DNA of 64,000 bases, taken from Steinernema hermaphroditum. Its lineage: Eukaryota > Nematoda > Chromadorea > Rhabditida > Steinernematidae. Below the pieces are notes generated by a model. The model was not told where the DNA came from. It searched no databases and saw nothing but the letters and a program-made list of their open reading frames with translations. This document shows positions 1-12,604 of the stretch, one piece after another. Each line of letters begins with the position of its first letter. Within the stretch, counting starts at the first letter, position 1. The stretch covers positions 13,950,001 through 14,014,000 of the forward strand of contig CM059622.1 of assembly GCA_030435675.1 (NCBI GenBank), in the 5' to 3' direction. Both the position numbers and the translations under genes were made by a program.

Positions 1-563
1 CATTGGCGTCGAATAAAACGAGCTCTACGTTCCCAAGTCCAGAAACCCCGGCCCAAACCATGATGGACTTTGGAAAATGGCTCTTTTCGATGGTGACGTT
101 GTGGGGAGAGCCTTTCGGAAGACGTTCACGGTGATGCCGGGTGTTTCGCACCGGATCAACGATGAAAATCTTCTCATCCGAGAACAGGATTTTCTGGATG
201 CTCCCTCCGCGGACTTCGACCTTTATCTTTCGACACTTGTCCTGTCTTGCGATCTTCATTTGATCGTCCAAGAGCTAGCTGTATGCCATCTTGTAGGAGT
301 CGGGCCCACGATTTTCTATCACTAATTTTCTCTGCGATCCCTCAATGACTCCTTGCTATTCGACCAGTTTTCTTACGGATATGGCCAGATTCTGCTTGAT
401 CTTGCTTCAGATGGCTTCTGTGGTCCTTGCTGTTTTGGACTGTTCTCGGTCTTTCACTTATTTGGCAAACAGTGATTCCTTCTGTCTCTTGAAAGTGTTC
501 GACAAAACTCTGGATTTGAAAAAAATGGAATTTCCTTAACTTTTCAATTTCCGGAATCGGCAT
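1..563 (-). mobile_element. Decayed mariner/Tc1-type transposase (relic, cut by window edge)
   Basis: Read on the minus strand, about 200 to 1 gives a clear catalytic-domain segment of the Tc1/mariner family: ILFSDEKIF (around 195-165, holding a catalytic Asp) and later IMVWAGVSG (around 65-40). Both are standard landmarks of these DDE/D transposases. Upstream, around 430-340, is a basic stretch with IRKKTGR that would belong to the DNA-binding half. The frame is broken by an in-frame TAG at 275-277 and at least one frameshift further upstream, so this is a fossil. The C-terminal part, with the last catalytic Asp, lies beyond the left edge. No inverted repeat could be defined. Confidence 0.75.
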
Positions 564-1311
564 TCCACACTTTTAATCAGCGATGGTAGCAAAACGGTCA
601 TTTTGGGACACCATTTTGTCGAAGGGGCAAGGAGAAAAATAACAGGGGAAACAGTAATCCTAGATCAAAAAAGAACGAGGAACACGAATATAACAACAGA
701 AGTGGTACAAAAAGGCGAAAAAGCAGGACAAATTGAAAAGTTTGACCCACTTACAGTATTTATGCGCCACCCTGTATATAGGTGCCGTCTCATAAGTTTT
801 CTACACAATCTACAGCTGACTGCATCCTCGTTGCGAAACATTGCATAAAGACAAAGCGACATCGAAAATACAGTAGTTTTGAATCGATATTTTCTTAAAC
901 GGGAGATCTGCTGGATCACAGACCATTACGTTCCAGATTCCCACGATGGCTGCACTTTCTGAATGGTCATTCTACGATTACAAGACTGAAAGCACACTGG
1001 TAAATAGGCAACCATTACTTTGTTTTCGTTCCCACAGCAGTGAACTCACTGCAAGTCCAGTAGAAGTCCTTTGTTTCGGTAAACAAGACAGAATGTTTCA
1101 CTTTTTGGCAAACATTACATGTCCATTTACAAAACACTCCCTCCCCTTTTCCATCGCCGTCGACCCCTCCATTCGAAAGTCGACCGCTCGTCGACGACTC
1201 TTCGCCTCGGAATGGGAATTCGACTTATCAGCCGAGTTCCTCGACCGCTCGCCGCCACTACAGGCAGGTGCCGGAGAGGAGTCCTAGAGGCGTCCTTATC
1301 AGTCAGCGCCC
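564..1311. other. Intergenic, nothing recognised
   Basis: No coding frame with splice support was found here. The last ~150 bases run into the 5' end of the EGF-like gene; no TATA box is evident. Confidence 0.5.
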
Positions 1312-4300
1312 ATGGCTCGCTTGTTGACGCTCGCTGCTCTCGTACTGGCCCTCGGCACGTTTTCTCGAGCGTATTATGTAACCGACGGTAAGTGAGGCCA
1401 TTACAAGACGGCTGCATAGCTGATTTACTCGATGTGAGTGGGTTGGGAGATCGGCGGAGCCAAAGACTGCCGAATGAATGATTGATAAGGATGTACTTTT
1501 CCCAAACAAGGAAGCCCCATTTCAGCGAGGAGATGTAATCCGTCCGGCGGAAAGTGGAGCACTTTGGATCGCCAGTGCGTGTGCTACAATCACTATGCCG
1601 GGGAGAGGTGCGACCAGGTGACGCGATGTCTTCACGGACAGCTTCATAATGGAATGTGAGTGATTCAGACTTATAAGTATAGTACTCGTTGACTAAAGGT
1701 CTAATTAGGTATAAAAAATTCCTTTGTAACCTTTGTAAATTTCTACTTTCCAATTTATTTCAATGCCACCACTTCTGGCCTTGAAGAATTGTTTTACATG
1801 CCGCAACCAAGCGGCAAGGAAGCCGCTCGTATCCTTGCAAAAAGCAAAATTCGAAACATAAAATAGGAAACAGAAGAACACAAAACTCGAAATTCCTAAA
1901 ATTTCATTTTTCATAGCTGACCGTATGCCCCTCATTTTTCTACGTTCCACATTAACGATATAGTGATGTGACTAGATAGGGTTCTGAGAGGCACGTGAAT
2001 TGACTAGTTACACAAAGCCAATGTAAAAGTTTTGCAAAAACAAGGTTGAAAAGTGAGCGAAAAATGGCGGGCCTGTGTATTTAAAAAAACGGGACAGGGT
2101 CTCTGGCTCGTTCAGTGTCCTATTTTTTGGATGAAAATTGCTTGAAAGAGGGAGAACCATATCAGGAAATGGTTTCATCGGCGACGCAATGCTGTTTTGT
2201 ACTGTGCTCTTCTTTTTTACTGATCTATTACTGGTCATGTTAATGGCTATATGAGGTCTTCCCCGTATTGGCATTGTAAACCACCTATTCATCGGTTGTC
2301 TATTGATGTTTGTGGGTGTTTATTTTATGAGGCAAGTCTCTTCTTGAAAAAGGTTCGTTACATCTCTTTTGGATGATGTGAAGTTGAAATATTCAGCACA
2401 GAATCCTGGCCCTCCGCCTTCACTTAAAACTCTAATAAATACCCAGTGATATATCATTAAAATTTCGAACATCTATTCGCTATTCTGTTTTTCTACGCAA
2501 TTGTTCACCTGCTGCCTAGACGGTCTACGTAGAACGTTAATTAGTGCGTGCACTGTTTTTGAGCGACTCTGTTTTTTGTCTCTTTTATATTCTTAATGAA
2601 TTGGTCTGCAGACACGTCAAAGAACACATGCGAATTCAATGTAGCCATAGTTCAATTAGGAACTGCTTAATAGTAAGCCTGCATCTTAAGTGGTCACAAA
2701 TGGACACTGCACGTTGAAATCCGATAGCTTTCCCATGGCCCAGCACAAATTTCTGTGTTTGCTTTGTGTTCGGGCTGAATGGAACGTTCAGGAAGTCCAC
2801 TTTTTTTCTCCGGCCTTAGACTGTTCTAGATCTAACTGAAACCTCGCTTCCTTTCTAGGCTGCATAGTATGTATAACTTTAGTCATTTTTGGGGCCGCTG
2901 AAACGAACCGATCCCTAGGGTTAGGTTCGTCGGTTCAAAAAAGTCGGGTCCAGCCTGAGGGTCGAATTCTAAATTGAGTATCTTTTCTATCATCTATAAG
3001 TTTTGCTCAATTCTTGAATCCTCTGTCTATTGGAGGCTATTTGATGGTTTCTATATCTTAGCATCTACTTCATTGTCCTAAACAACCATTCTTGTTGTCA
3101 TAGTGCGTGAAATATTTGACCCTTCTATCCCCTTTTCCCTTTATGGATCACAAATAGACACCCTTTATAACTCCTACTATTTCGCATCACTCACTGGATG
3201 TCTGAATAGGACAAAAATAGAAATAGAAAACAAGATATAAAAATACGTTTACTCTATGCTAATGGCTATGCTAATGGAAAATAGCGGAAATGGAAGCTAT
3301 GCGTATCAAAACAGCGTGGGCAAGACAGTATCCTTTGATGGGACACCTGCCACTGAAGACCAAAACAAATACTAATAACGAATCACTGTAGTGCCAATCT
3401 AGAATCACTAACGCCTCCTGCTGGCAGCTGATTCCTCTTTTCTTCATTTCAGATGCCTGTGCAACTACGGCTGGCACGGAGACCTGTGCAATCAGATATT
3501 CTGCTTCTACGGATACGCCGTAAGGAACGACACCGCCTGTGAGTGTCAGCCGAAGATCGCCGGGATGTACTGTGATTCGTGCAATATCCGGTCGAGGTAG
3601 ATCACCTTCTTGTTGTTGATCTAAGTCGCGGGTTCAGCACCGGTCCTCCGCTGTGTCTTCCCCAAGACAACTACGACCACGGCACAGCGCCGACGACCGT
3701 CACAAACAGGAACTTAGTCCTCGAGATGGTTGTCGCTCTCATCAAGGACCTCAAGTACATCATGGACAGAGTTCCCTATCTTCCTCTCTTCGTCGTCGCT
3801 TCACTGATGATCAAATTTACGCTTTTCGTAGATACAGGTGAGTATGAAGGTGTTGGGTTTTGGGGAAATCTTAACGCATTTGATTCGAACGCATATATCC
3901 AATAGTCAATAAACTGCATCTAGTCTTAGTGATAGGGTCAAAAAGGAACCATCTAGAGTTGAATGTTTTTGACGACCGGATTACTATAGCACAGCCAATG
4001 GACCTCGTTTTGCTCTTCCGTTTATTTTTTTTTGATTGTTTTGATACCGCTGGGGCAAAGCCACTCCACTCAAAACTTTCTCGATAGGACTTTAGTGTAG
4101 GTCCATGCTGCAAAACATGTGGATTTTCGGGTTCGTTTTCGAAAACAACTCTACTTTAGCCAGTGCAAAGCCCTTCAGAACTCCCTTTGCTCTCAGCGAA
4201 ACAGGAAGTCCCATCTAATGTTATTCTTGGAATGAACGACTAAGAGGTTATTATAAAAAAAATCCGAAATCCGTCTGCCCGGCAAACAGGAAGTGCGCGG

Positions 4301-7300
4301 CAACAGGTGTCCCCTAAAGGAGTCCAATAAGAGCTTCAGTTCAGTGACGCCGAGAGTGCATTCTTGTGGTCGGCTTAGTGGGATGTGCTGATAACAGGAA
4401 GCAGCATCGGACAGGAAAATCCGAACACTTGAACTACAAATGCTCTGCCTGAATAAGATCCGCATTCACCTGGTTCTGCATCCTGTTCTAGTTCTGCATC
4501 CTGCAAACTGTATCCGTAAGTGGATAGCAATACACCATTTGGTTCCGCCATTTCTCTGATTCTCTGAGAGTGAGTTAGCGAGATGAAAACGGATATCTCC
4601 TATTTTCGACGATGATCAGTCTTCCTGGACGTAAATCCGTTATTGCATCGTCAATGTTAATTACGTCCGGGAAATCCTCGTTTAATTCCGCGCAGATCGA
4701 AAATCAAAGCGAGGCGGATTGTGGTCATCCCTGTTTTGGTCTGGCTATGTGACTTCAGTTCCTGCTCTAGATTCGACGGTGTGGATGCTTGTGCTTTGGA
4801 TTTCTACCTATTAGATTCTCATATGTAAGCTATCGGCGACACTGGAAATTAAGATTACTGCTCTACCCCCGACTTTTCTTATTCAGTGTTGATTATTCTC
4901 CCTTCTGGGCATCGTAACTGACTTCTCCTCCTTAAGAAATGATCCACAAAATCATGGAGTGCTTGGGAGAGCACGAAATCCACTTTAATGTCAATGGTGT
5001 AGATACTTGCCCTTTGGATTCGTACCTACTAGAATGCGGTTTTCGGGTTCAACCCTCTAGTCAGAACTTTAGTCAGGACACGTCCAGGCATAGTGTTATC
5101 CTCATCTACGAGCAGGCTTTGGATCCAGCTTAGGCTTATGCACTTAGGTTAATGAATCAATATGTGCGTATAAAAGTAAATTTTTCAGTACGAGCCATCT
5201 AAACATTAGGTAGGCCTAGGCATATCTAAGTAAGGCAAATCCAAGCACAGAGCCATCGACAAGGCCTTAAAATTGCACAAGCCGTAAACCTGTTTTCTGT
5301 ATGCGTTAGAGCTGCCATTCATCCGTCCCTCAGAACCAGTGCCAACTCTAAGACATCACCTTACGGTTTTAAAGGGAATTCACTAGACTTCATGATCGTA
5401 GCTGCTGTTGGTCAACCCAATTTCTCAATGTTACTTTTCAGCCATCTTCTCCGGCAAACTCCACGAATGGAAGCTGAGAATATACAACGTATATCTTCGC
5501 CTACAGGACATTGAACTTAGCATACTAGCCTCGGCAAGTTCTATACCGTAATGGGTACTGGCTTAACGGCTATTTTTAGGATCGTTTTGAAAGACGCGCG
5601 GAAAGTGATGACTGGTGACTCAATAAACTATTTTCCTTATCAGTAGCCCTTTTGCTTTTTGGCGTTCTCGACGCTTTCTATCGGTTCCTCATAATTTTGG
5701 GCGTTTCGTACTGTGCTTATTCAGGTTGACGTCAGGCCACATCAGAACTACAATGTTCAACCGTATGTTCCCAACGTGTCATCTTGGCTATCGTACGCTT
5801 TTAGGCACTATGGCAGTTCCCACGGAACTCCCACACAATCACTGGTGGCGCCGCGCTTTTCACACCACTCGCCGGGCCTACTACAACTGGCACATGGACA
5901 GACACAACGAATCCACCTATCATCCGCATACTGCCCCTAGAGTCGAGCCGACGGAGCCGGCGATGGCTGCTTACAGCCCGACGGCGCACGTTGACATTGA
6001 GAAGGTGCTGATCTATCTGGTCAACATGATCTTCTTCTACCTCTGCATCCGGCTCTTCTTCAGATTTATGCGTCAGATGAGGGAACGTCGTCTAGAGAGA
6101 GGTGAGTGGCTGAGGAACGGTAGGAATGGTTGAAGGAGGAGATCCTGAGTGGGCAATCCAGATGTATATGGAAGATAAAAATAGGGTCTACTGAAACTGA
6201 ACTAAGCCACCTGGGACCATGCGGGCGCGAGGAGACATTGGAGCGGGTCGGCGACAGGGGCGAAGACGGCGCAAACGCAAATGGTCAAAACATAAGTATC
6301 TTTCGATGAGCTAGGATAATGCAAGCCGACACGGCTGCAAAACATTTAACGGGATCACCAAAAATGGCCGTTGAGAAGTAATGGACTCCGTACCGTACGA
6401 GTTTTGCCAGGAGGTCGCTGGGCAGCTGAATATGGTCAAGGATCAATATGGACAGGCTGCCGAACATCTGACGGGATCGTGGAAATGGAAAATGGCCGTT
6501 GAGAAGTACGCTGAAAACATACGGAGGCTTGGCATTGTAGTTGGGAAGAACGACGAAGGCCTATGGTTCTGCAAGATCAGAGAACTTTAGTCCATCGATC
6601 GCCGCTTTGTAAGAATCTGTGATGTGACAGTGTATGAATATGCCTTCCGTGGCGTTATTCATGCAATTCCAATCGTCATTTCGGAGGAACACCTAATCGA
6701 GAATCTGATTCCATTCTTGAATGCCCCGTCTCTTCCTTCGTGCGAAATAGAAATGTGGAATACGAAAATGTCAACCGAATATATGACTGCATTCAAATCG
6801 TATGTTGTCTTCGGACATCTGGCTCTTCCCAGTGGAATTCTCCATAATCCAAAGGACTTTCTTGCCAATCAAATTGAAAAGAACTGCATGCTGAACTGCG
6901 TCAGACTCTCGGACTTCCCGCACTCGTTTAAATTGGAACAGATCCTGATCTACCTGGTAAAGAAGCCCAACCATATGCGACTGGAAATTATTGGATCTGG
7001 GGAGTTGATGGTGACCATAAGGATCGTAAACGCTGCTCTCAAGATGTGGCACGAAACAGGAAAGACGACTGAAATGAAGGGAAAACAAAAGTCAAATTGT
7101 ATGTTGTCTTCGGAGGTCTCCACCTTGATCTCAATCTCCCTCCCGTTCCCGAGCTCGATGAAATTCCCCACAATAACCAGGACTTTCTGGCAAATCAAAT
7201 AAACTGCGTTAGACTCTCGAATTTTTCACACACTTTGAAATTGGAAGAGTTGGAAGAGCTCGACTTTCTGAAGCAGATGTCATGTTGTTTTACGTCTAAA

Positions 7301-7730
7301 GACATCGGCTCTTATACCGTTAATAGATCATTGATTGTGGCCTGGCCTGACCGTTACCCACTACTCGTTTAGAATCCCACTTGGCCACCCTCAACGCTCA
7401 AATCGACATGTTGGAACATCATGTTGAAATGCTCAATCAGGTACACCTTCTTCATTTTTTTCTTCTTCTCATCCACACAAACCTCTCCAGATCAATCTTC
7501 ATGGCAAGTGCCGTGCCTGCATGGAGAACGAAGGTCTTCCCAACTACGAAGACGTCGCCGGACTCCAGGACGAGAATACGCACCTCCTCTCCGAGCAGAT
7601 TCCCATCGGCTTCCCCCCTCAGGAAACTCTTCAAACGCCTCAGGTTCACTCCACTCAACACAACGAGACCCAGAGCAGCGAGGTCGACGAAGAGCCCCAG
7701 CAGAACAACGGTCCCTTCCTGCACGTGTGA
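1312..7730 (+). CDS. EGF-like repeat membrane protein, 7 exons, 407 aa
   Basis: Exons: 1312-1387, 1526-1655, 3453-3596, 3638-3837, 5736-6101, 7373-7440, 7491-7730. Phases agree throughout and the total is 408 codons. The start opens a signal peptide ([20 protein letters not shown]). Exons 2-3 encode about three cysteine-rich EGF-like modules ([36 protein letters not shown]). Exon 4 holds one hydrophobic segment ([16 protein letters not shown]), and exon 5 a His/Arg-rich stretch then a second ([17 protein letters not shown]). Exon 6 is a short Leu-rich, coiled-coil-like piece, and the tail is acidic and Gln-rich, ending in FLHV. The likely role is a cell-surface or secretory-pathway protein with an extracellular EGF region. 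I do not recognise the specific orthologue. The exon 4-5 junction uses the second of two nearby AGs, because the first gives an immediate stop. Intron 2 (1656-3452) holds nothing recognised. Confidence 0.8.
4778..5036 (+). repeat. Duplicated coding-like fragment inside intron 4
   Basis: Two related ~40-base blocks, at 4778-4816 and 4996-5036, read as (N)GVDxCxLDxYLL. The second lies in a 64-codon open stretch (4939-5133). They look like remains of a duplicated gene fragment, not exons of the EGF-like gene, because no splice-compatible path includes them. The rest of intron 4 (3838-5735) shows nothing recognised. Confidence 0.4.
6381..7202 (+). pseudogene. Nested single-exon gene copy, interrupted by one TAG
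   Basis: It lies in intron 5 of the EGF-like gene, same strand. An open frame starting [16 protein letters not shown] runs 6381-6587, meets a single TAG at 6588-6590, then continues in the same frame through [15 protein letters not shown] and [11 protein letters not shown] to 7202, about 270 codons. The MDSVP-type start resembles large nematode-specific families of unknown function; that is recollection, not a search result. The second half is partly repeated downstream: 6800-6960 is echoed, degenerate, at 7097-7260. A ~40-base piece of the first half (about 6463-6515) is also echoed just upstream at 6340-6385. Only one stop breaks it, so a recent pseudogene, a recoded stop or an unseen splice are all possible. 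Confidence 0.6.
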
Positions 7731-7738
7731 AAAACAAC

Positions 7739-7747
7739 TTTATTAAA
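7739..7747. terminator. Overlapping convergent poly(A) signals
   Basis: The nonamer TTTATTAAA holds AATAAA on the minus strand (7744-7739) for arl-3, which stops at 7794, and ATTAAA on the plus strand (7742-7747) for the EGF-like gene, which stops at 7730. The two coding ends are 63 bases apart, so the mature 3' ends should nearly meet or overlap. Confidence 0.6.
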
Positions 7748-7793
7748 CACATTGCATCTATGCATATACTGTATGTAGCGGCATCCGACAGCG

Positions 7794-10700
7794 TCAGCGA
7801 GAGAGATTTTTCGAGATCCAGTCCATTCCTTCCTGCAACGTAAACAGAGCTCAATTAGACCAGGGCTGGCCAGGTGCACCTTGATGCCCTCGCCGGTGTA
7901 GGCGGAGCACGGCTGGATCTGCCACTTCCGGTCGCGGATATTGAGCAACTTGAGCTGGTCGGCGATGTCGCTGGAGCGCACCGCTTGCGCGAGGTCCTGC
8001 TTGTTGGCGTAGATGAGCACGGGCACGGCGTCGAGCTTCTCCTCTTCGAGTAGCTCGAAGAGTTCCATCTCCGTCTCCTGGAAGCGTTTCGAGTCGCTGC
8101 TGTCGATGACGTAGATGAGCACATCCGTATTCTCGAAGTAGTTCTTCCAGTATGGACGGATTTTGCGCTGTCCGCCGATGTCCCAAACCTGAAACGGAGC
8201 TTAGAATGGAAGGTGGACGTGGAAATCTGGCTAGTGTGCCGGACATAGGCATCCTTTGAGAACTATACATTTCGCTGTGGTCTCTACTTAACATGGTTGC
8301 GACTAATCTATTTCACTTCGAAGATCCAAGTGTTCAATAAATGTGATATATCACAACGAAACATTTCTCGGTTCGTCTAAACCTTATGCGTACTCTACAA
8401 ACGCCTAAAAGCCTATTCATACTCCATGGGCTAAGACGCACGCGCGTCCACTGTAACTCCACTGTAAATTTTGCCCCGCGGTAAATGGAGTTAGTACGCG
8501 CGTGCGTCTTACCTCGTGGAGTATGAACAGGCCTTACATGCAGAGCAAAAATGAAGATTACGTAGTCAGAAAGGAGTCGCACCAATAAGAAATTTATGAG
8601 TACCACGTAAACAGAGATCACTTGCTAGCTAATCGTGCCTATACCCACATCCATGTTCGCGTAACTTTCGAATGATTTTTACATGGTGATGTGTGCGTAT
8701 AAGCCGAAGACCTTTTGAGGTTAACATTTACTATTCTATGGTTACCGATGCGGCAGATTTCAGGGACAATTTTCGGAGTGGGAGCTGTGCCCTGATCCAC
8801 AGAGCACAATGTGCCCACAAGGATACAGCTGATAGTACGTGCGGAATATAGCGTTGTGAGTTTGAAATTTGTAGCGGAAATGAAACCAGCCAGAGGGAAC
8901 GAAAGGAGCACTTTTTGTAGTGAAGAAATTGTGGTCACACACTTATTGTATACACTCAGACGAATTCGTTTTTCAGTTCGCTGCGCAATCATTGAATTGT
9001 AGTCATTGGCAAGGCAATCCTTTTTCGGCGAAGATGCCGTTGGATCTTGCACATGAACTCTCCCTTTCGCGGCCTACTTTGTGCATAGTCACTAAGTTCT
9101 CATCATCGATTGGTCGACCACCATCAGCTGATGCCTCACGTAAAAGCTTTCGGAGGCCTATTTTAAGGGAGGGAGCCGTAAGTCCTCCTCTCTTTCCGCT
9201 AATCCCCAAAGAAGCCGTTGTTATTTTCATCTTATCGATCTTAGGAGCGATGTTTGACATTTCGGAGAGACGCGCCTAAATTGCTTTCCTTATAATTGAC
9301 TTGTAATTTTAGGCACACGGATGGAATGTATATAACAGATGTTCTCAAAAATTAAATGATATAAATCAAGTAAGTCTTATTTGGACAATAAGAGCAAAAT
9401 GAAGTCGTTGATTGTCAAATTAGGATAAGGTTAAGCCGATTTTTTTGCTAAGGATCCTAGGTGTGCACAGTGTCTTCACCAAAAGGTGTCTTTGTCCTCT
9501 TAGAGAACGACAACATTCAAATGGTGGATTAGATTAGAGTGCTTGTTGGAGTCTATCCCAGCCAGACTGGACGACAGCCCCCGTGGAATGACTTTTCATG
9601 GCAAGGGGTCTTCATCTTCACAGGCAAACTAGTGCTGCTCGATGAGCTTCTGAGTTTCATCACCGTAATTTAGATGGCCGAGGTGACGGAGGGCGACGAC
9701 AAGCCGAGATGTCACAATCAGCGTTGCGCGAGCGAACGATATGGTGGCACAGAGGGTGCGACTCGGGCGTCCTTTTCTTTCCAATCGCGCTAGCCGCAGA
9801 CAAAACATCCTGATCAGCGAATGACGATTTCTTATGACGGGACCATAAAAGGCTATAAGGCTTGTGAGGGACTGTGAAGCCACTAAGCCACTCAACTCTT
9901 GGGCGATCAAAGTCTTTCGATCACGAGAGCTTTCAAGTGTGGATAACACTATTCATTATTATAATTTCGCGCCCTAGTTCTTAGACAGTGGATCCAAAGG
10001 GAGGAGCAGCTTTTTTGGATTTCGAAGCCTGTGAAACCACCTGCATCCATTCAACCGGTCACATTTTCATTGTAGTCAGTGCTGCTGAGTGGGTAGCTGG
10101 GTTTTTGTACGTGCACGTCATTGCACGTGCACTCGTGATTTCTCCATAACGCTCACGAGGGAAAGAATAGTGCAAAGTTGGACGCTGAGTGAACATAAAA
10201 CGGTGACAGGAATGGCGACGTCAGTTTGGGTTTAAGCCAATCCAATGGTCCTCTTTAAGATTGTACAGAGAATAGCTTTAAGAGGAAATAACTCAAACTG
10301 TCACCCAGGTTTCTATTTACATCCAGGAGATGGAGGTTGACTGACCATCGACGGGAATATCTGCGTGTGATTCAGATACAGGGATCTGTCTGTGTTATTA
10401 TTCTCAAACATCAAAACCTAAAGAGAAAGGACCTATACATATTCCACGAGCGCTGTCGTGTAGAGTCCGACAAGTACACAGAAATACAACCAGTAGTGTT
10501 TGACCAATGACCAATTTTTTGAAGAAAATGAGTACAGTAGCCGCGATGCTTAAGGACCTCATAGCAGGGCACGATTTCTAATCGCTGACCATATTTATTT
10601 TAAGCATCACTCAGGCGAATCTCCAATCCTAAAAGCGGCAGCTACCACTTAAATAGCGGTGCTAAAAGCTCAACCACTTTCCTGCAAAAAGACAATTTAC

Positions 10701-11136
10701 TCAATAGCTTATCTTTAAGAGATAAACCTCGAATCAAAAAAAGCCTAAATGACAGTTGCTTCTTGAACATAAGCCACTAGAATCATTGACAGATCAATTA
10801 GTCGGATTGGGTGTTGAAAGCCACTATTCCCAATGCACTTATGCGCCTTCCGATTGAAGACGATGAATCATTTCCCGTCCGCCGTTCATCACTCGAAACG
10901 CACGCATTTCAAAACGCTCGATTATTCATAAAAACGGCACTCACATTGAGTTTGATATCGTCGGAGACGACGGTCTTGATGTTGAAGCCCTGGGTGGGCG
11001 TAATCTGAGCGAAGTCCTCTGCTGCGAGACGCTTCAAGATGGTCGTTTTGCCGGCGTTGTCGAGTCCAAGCAGCAGAATGCGCATCTCCTTACCTGGCTG
11101 CGACTTGAACTTCTTCAGGATGCCGAGCAGACCCAT
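7794..11136 (-). CDS. arl-3: ADP-ribosylation factor-like GTPase 3
   Basis: Exons on the minus strand: 11136-10945, 8188-7880, 7832-7794; 179 aa against 182 in human ARL3. Visible motifs: N-terminal [12 protein letters not shown] amphipathic helix, P-loop GLDNAGKT (24-31), switch [10 protein letters not shown] with T48, switch II WDIGGQ with Q71, and the guanine-specificity motif NKQD. The extended match [20 protein letters not shown] favours ARL3 over ARL2 or ARF. In the family, GTP-ARL3 acts in cilia by releasing lipidated cargo from UNC119/PDE6D carriers. The last exon encodes [12 protein letters not shown], the usual ARL C-terminal helix. Intron 1 is 2.76 kb, exceptionally long for this gene set; apart from a palindromic element at 8406-8536 nothing was seen in it. 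Confidence 0.95.
8406..8536. mobile_element. Palindromic MITE-like element in arl-3 intron 1
   Basis: A ~130-base imperfect inverted repeat. The left arm has CCTATTCATACTCCATGGGC then AAGACGCACGCGCGT. The right arm is its mirror, with ACGCGCGTGCGTCTT then GGAGTATGAACAGGCC. The inner parts also pair (AACTCCACTGTAAA against GTAAATGGAGTT), leaving only a short GC-rich loop. This looks like a short non-autonomous foldback/MITE insertion. No clear target-site duplication could be fixed. Confidence 0.7.
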
Positions 11137-12604
11137 CGTCGGCGTCGTCTTGGGCGTCGTCTTCGACGTCGTGGTGGAGCTGGCGGCGGAACGAACACGC
11201 CGATGGCGACTGGCGGCGGCGACGATTGGGGAGTGCCGCCGCGGCGCCAGTCGTCATGGCGACAAAAATGAGATCGAACGCGCGAGTTTGCCTCGGAGCC
11301 GGCGGGCTAGCGTCGTCGGAGCGTTTCGTGTATCGGAGAAACGTGGATTATGCATGCGATTAATGGAAAACGTTGCGAAATGTAATTCGGAAGGTCGCTA
11401 AGCGGGGTCATAAGGTGTGAATTATGTTGGGGGAGGGGAGGGGTGGAGGTCTTGATGCGGATGGTTGAGGGGAGATGAAGTGTTTTGAGGACGAATGGAA
11501 GCGGCGAATGGAATTGGGAGATTAATTTTTAACGAAAAACAATCGGGCAAATGCGTGTGGAAGCTCCGAAAAGTCTAGGGCACAACATCAGCAGCTACAT
11601 TTGATGCACACACAAAGGTTTCTGAAATGAAAGGGAGTGAGGTACGGCGATAGAAAATGGTTAGGATAACAATGAGTTTTGGAAGAGATCATCGAATGAG
11701 AAAAGCAAGTAAACCCTGAATACTGAAAATCGGCCCATGCTCATGCAATAGTGTACAGCGCTGAAGAGGGATGAGTGAACTGCCAAGCGGTGAACTGTTC
11801 TTCATTCCCATCCATCTCCAATAATCCAATCGAACGCATAAATTAGCAACATCTCATAAAGCACAAAAAATAACAATAGTCGTTTGTTCTTTTATTTCTT
11901 TGGCACGGGTCACGATCGGAGATAAGCACAAACAGATCGGATCTGCATAAACGCGGCGATTCCACTAGTTTGTGCGAGAGGCGAAGAGGCTGGATCCAGC
12001 CGGCGGTGGCGCACAGCGAAGGAAGTGATGAGCCATCTTCGCTATGACTGGCCTCGGAATTCTAACGAATCTTCAACTTGACTCATCGACGCCCGACTCT
12101 ACCGCACAGCACACTCAAGGCGAAGATTCTCGAAGATTCTTTCTTCTTGGCCAGACGTTGGCTCCCTGATGTTCCGGGCCTTCTGGGAGCGATTAGCGAG
12201 CTAACAACGACGGACAAGAACGGTCACTCAACTCATGATAAATCGAGCGAACGACCTGACCGATTGGCACCGAGACAAATGAAAGACCATTGAACCGTTT
12301 CGAACCGTTATTGAAAGTGGAGATCGTCTACATTCGTGGAGAACGACTCTGAGGGCTTCAAAGAAACAAGATAATGCTTGTGAAGAATGTCTTCTTTGAT
12401 CAAAGATTAAAATTTCCCGAGCCAGCCTATTCTCTTTGCACTTTGAACCTCTCCATTGGCACAACCAGAGCTGCACCACAAGCACCCTTTGTGCATCTGC
12501 TCATCGCTCTCTTCGGTTGCGCAACAGGCGTCGAACGGCGATCGATCAGCTGTTAGCCGCGGGCAGAGGTCGACTTCGGTGCCGTCCGGCGATCATTGTT
12601 GACG
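11137..12604. other. Divergent intergenic region between arl-3 and the TolB-like gene
   Basis: The first ~250 bases upstream of arl-3 are GC-rich (repeated GACGTCGT/GGCGGC words) and may be its promoter. The rest shows no conserved coding frame, repeat or TATA box. Confidence 0.45.
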
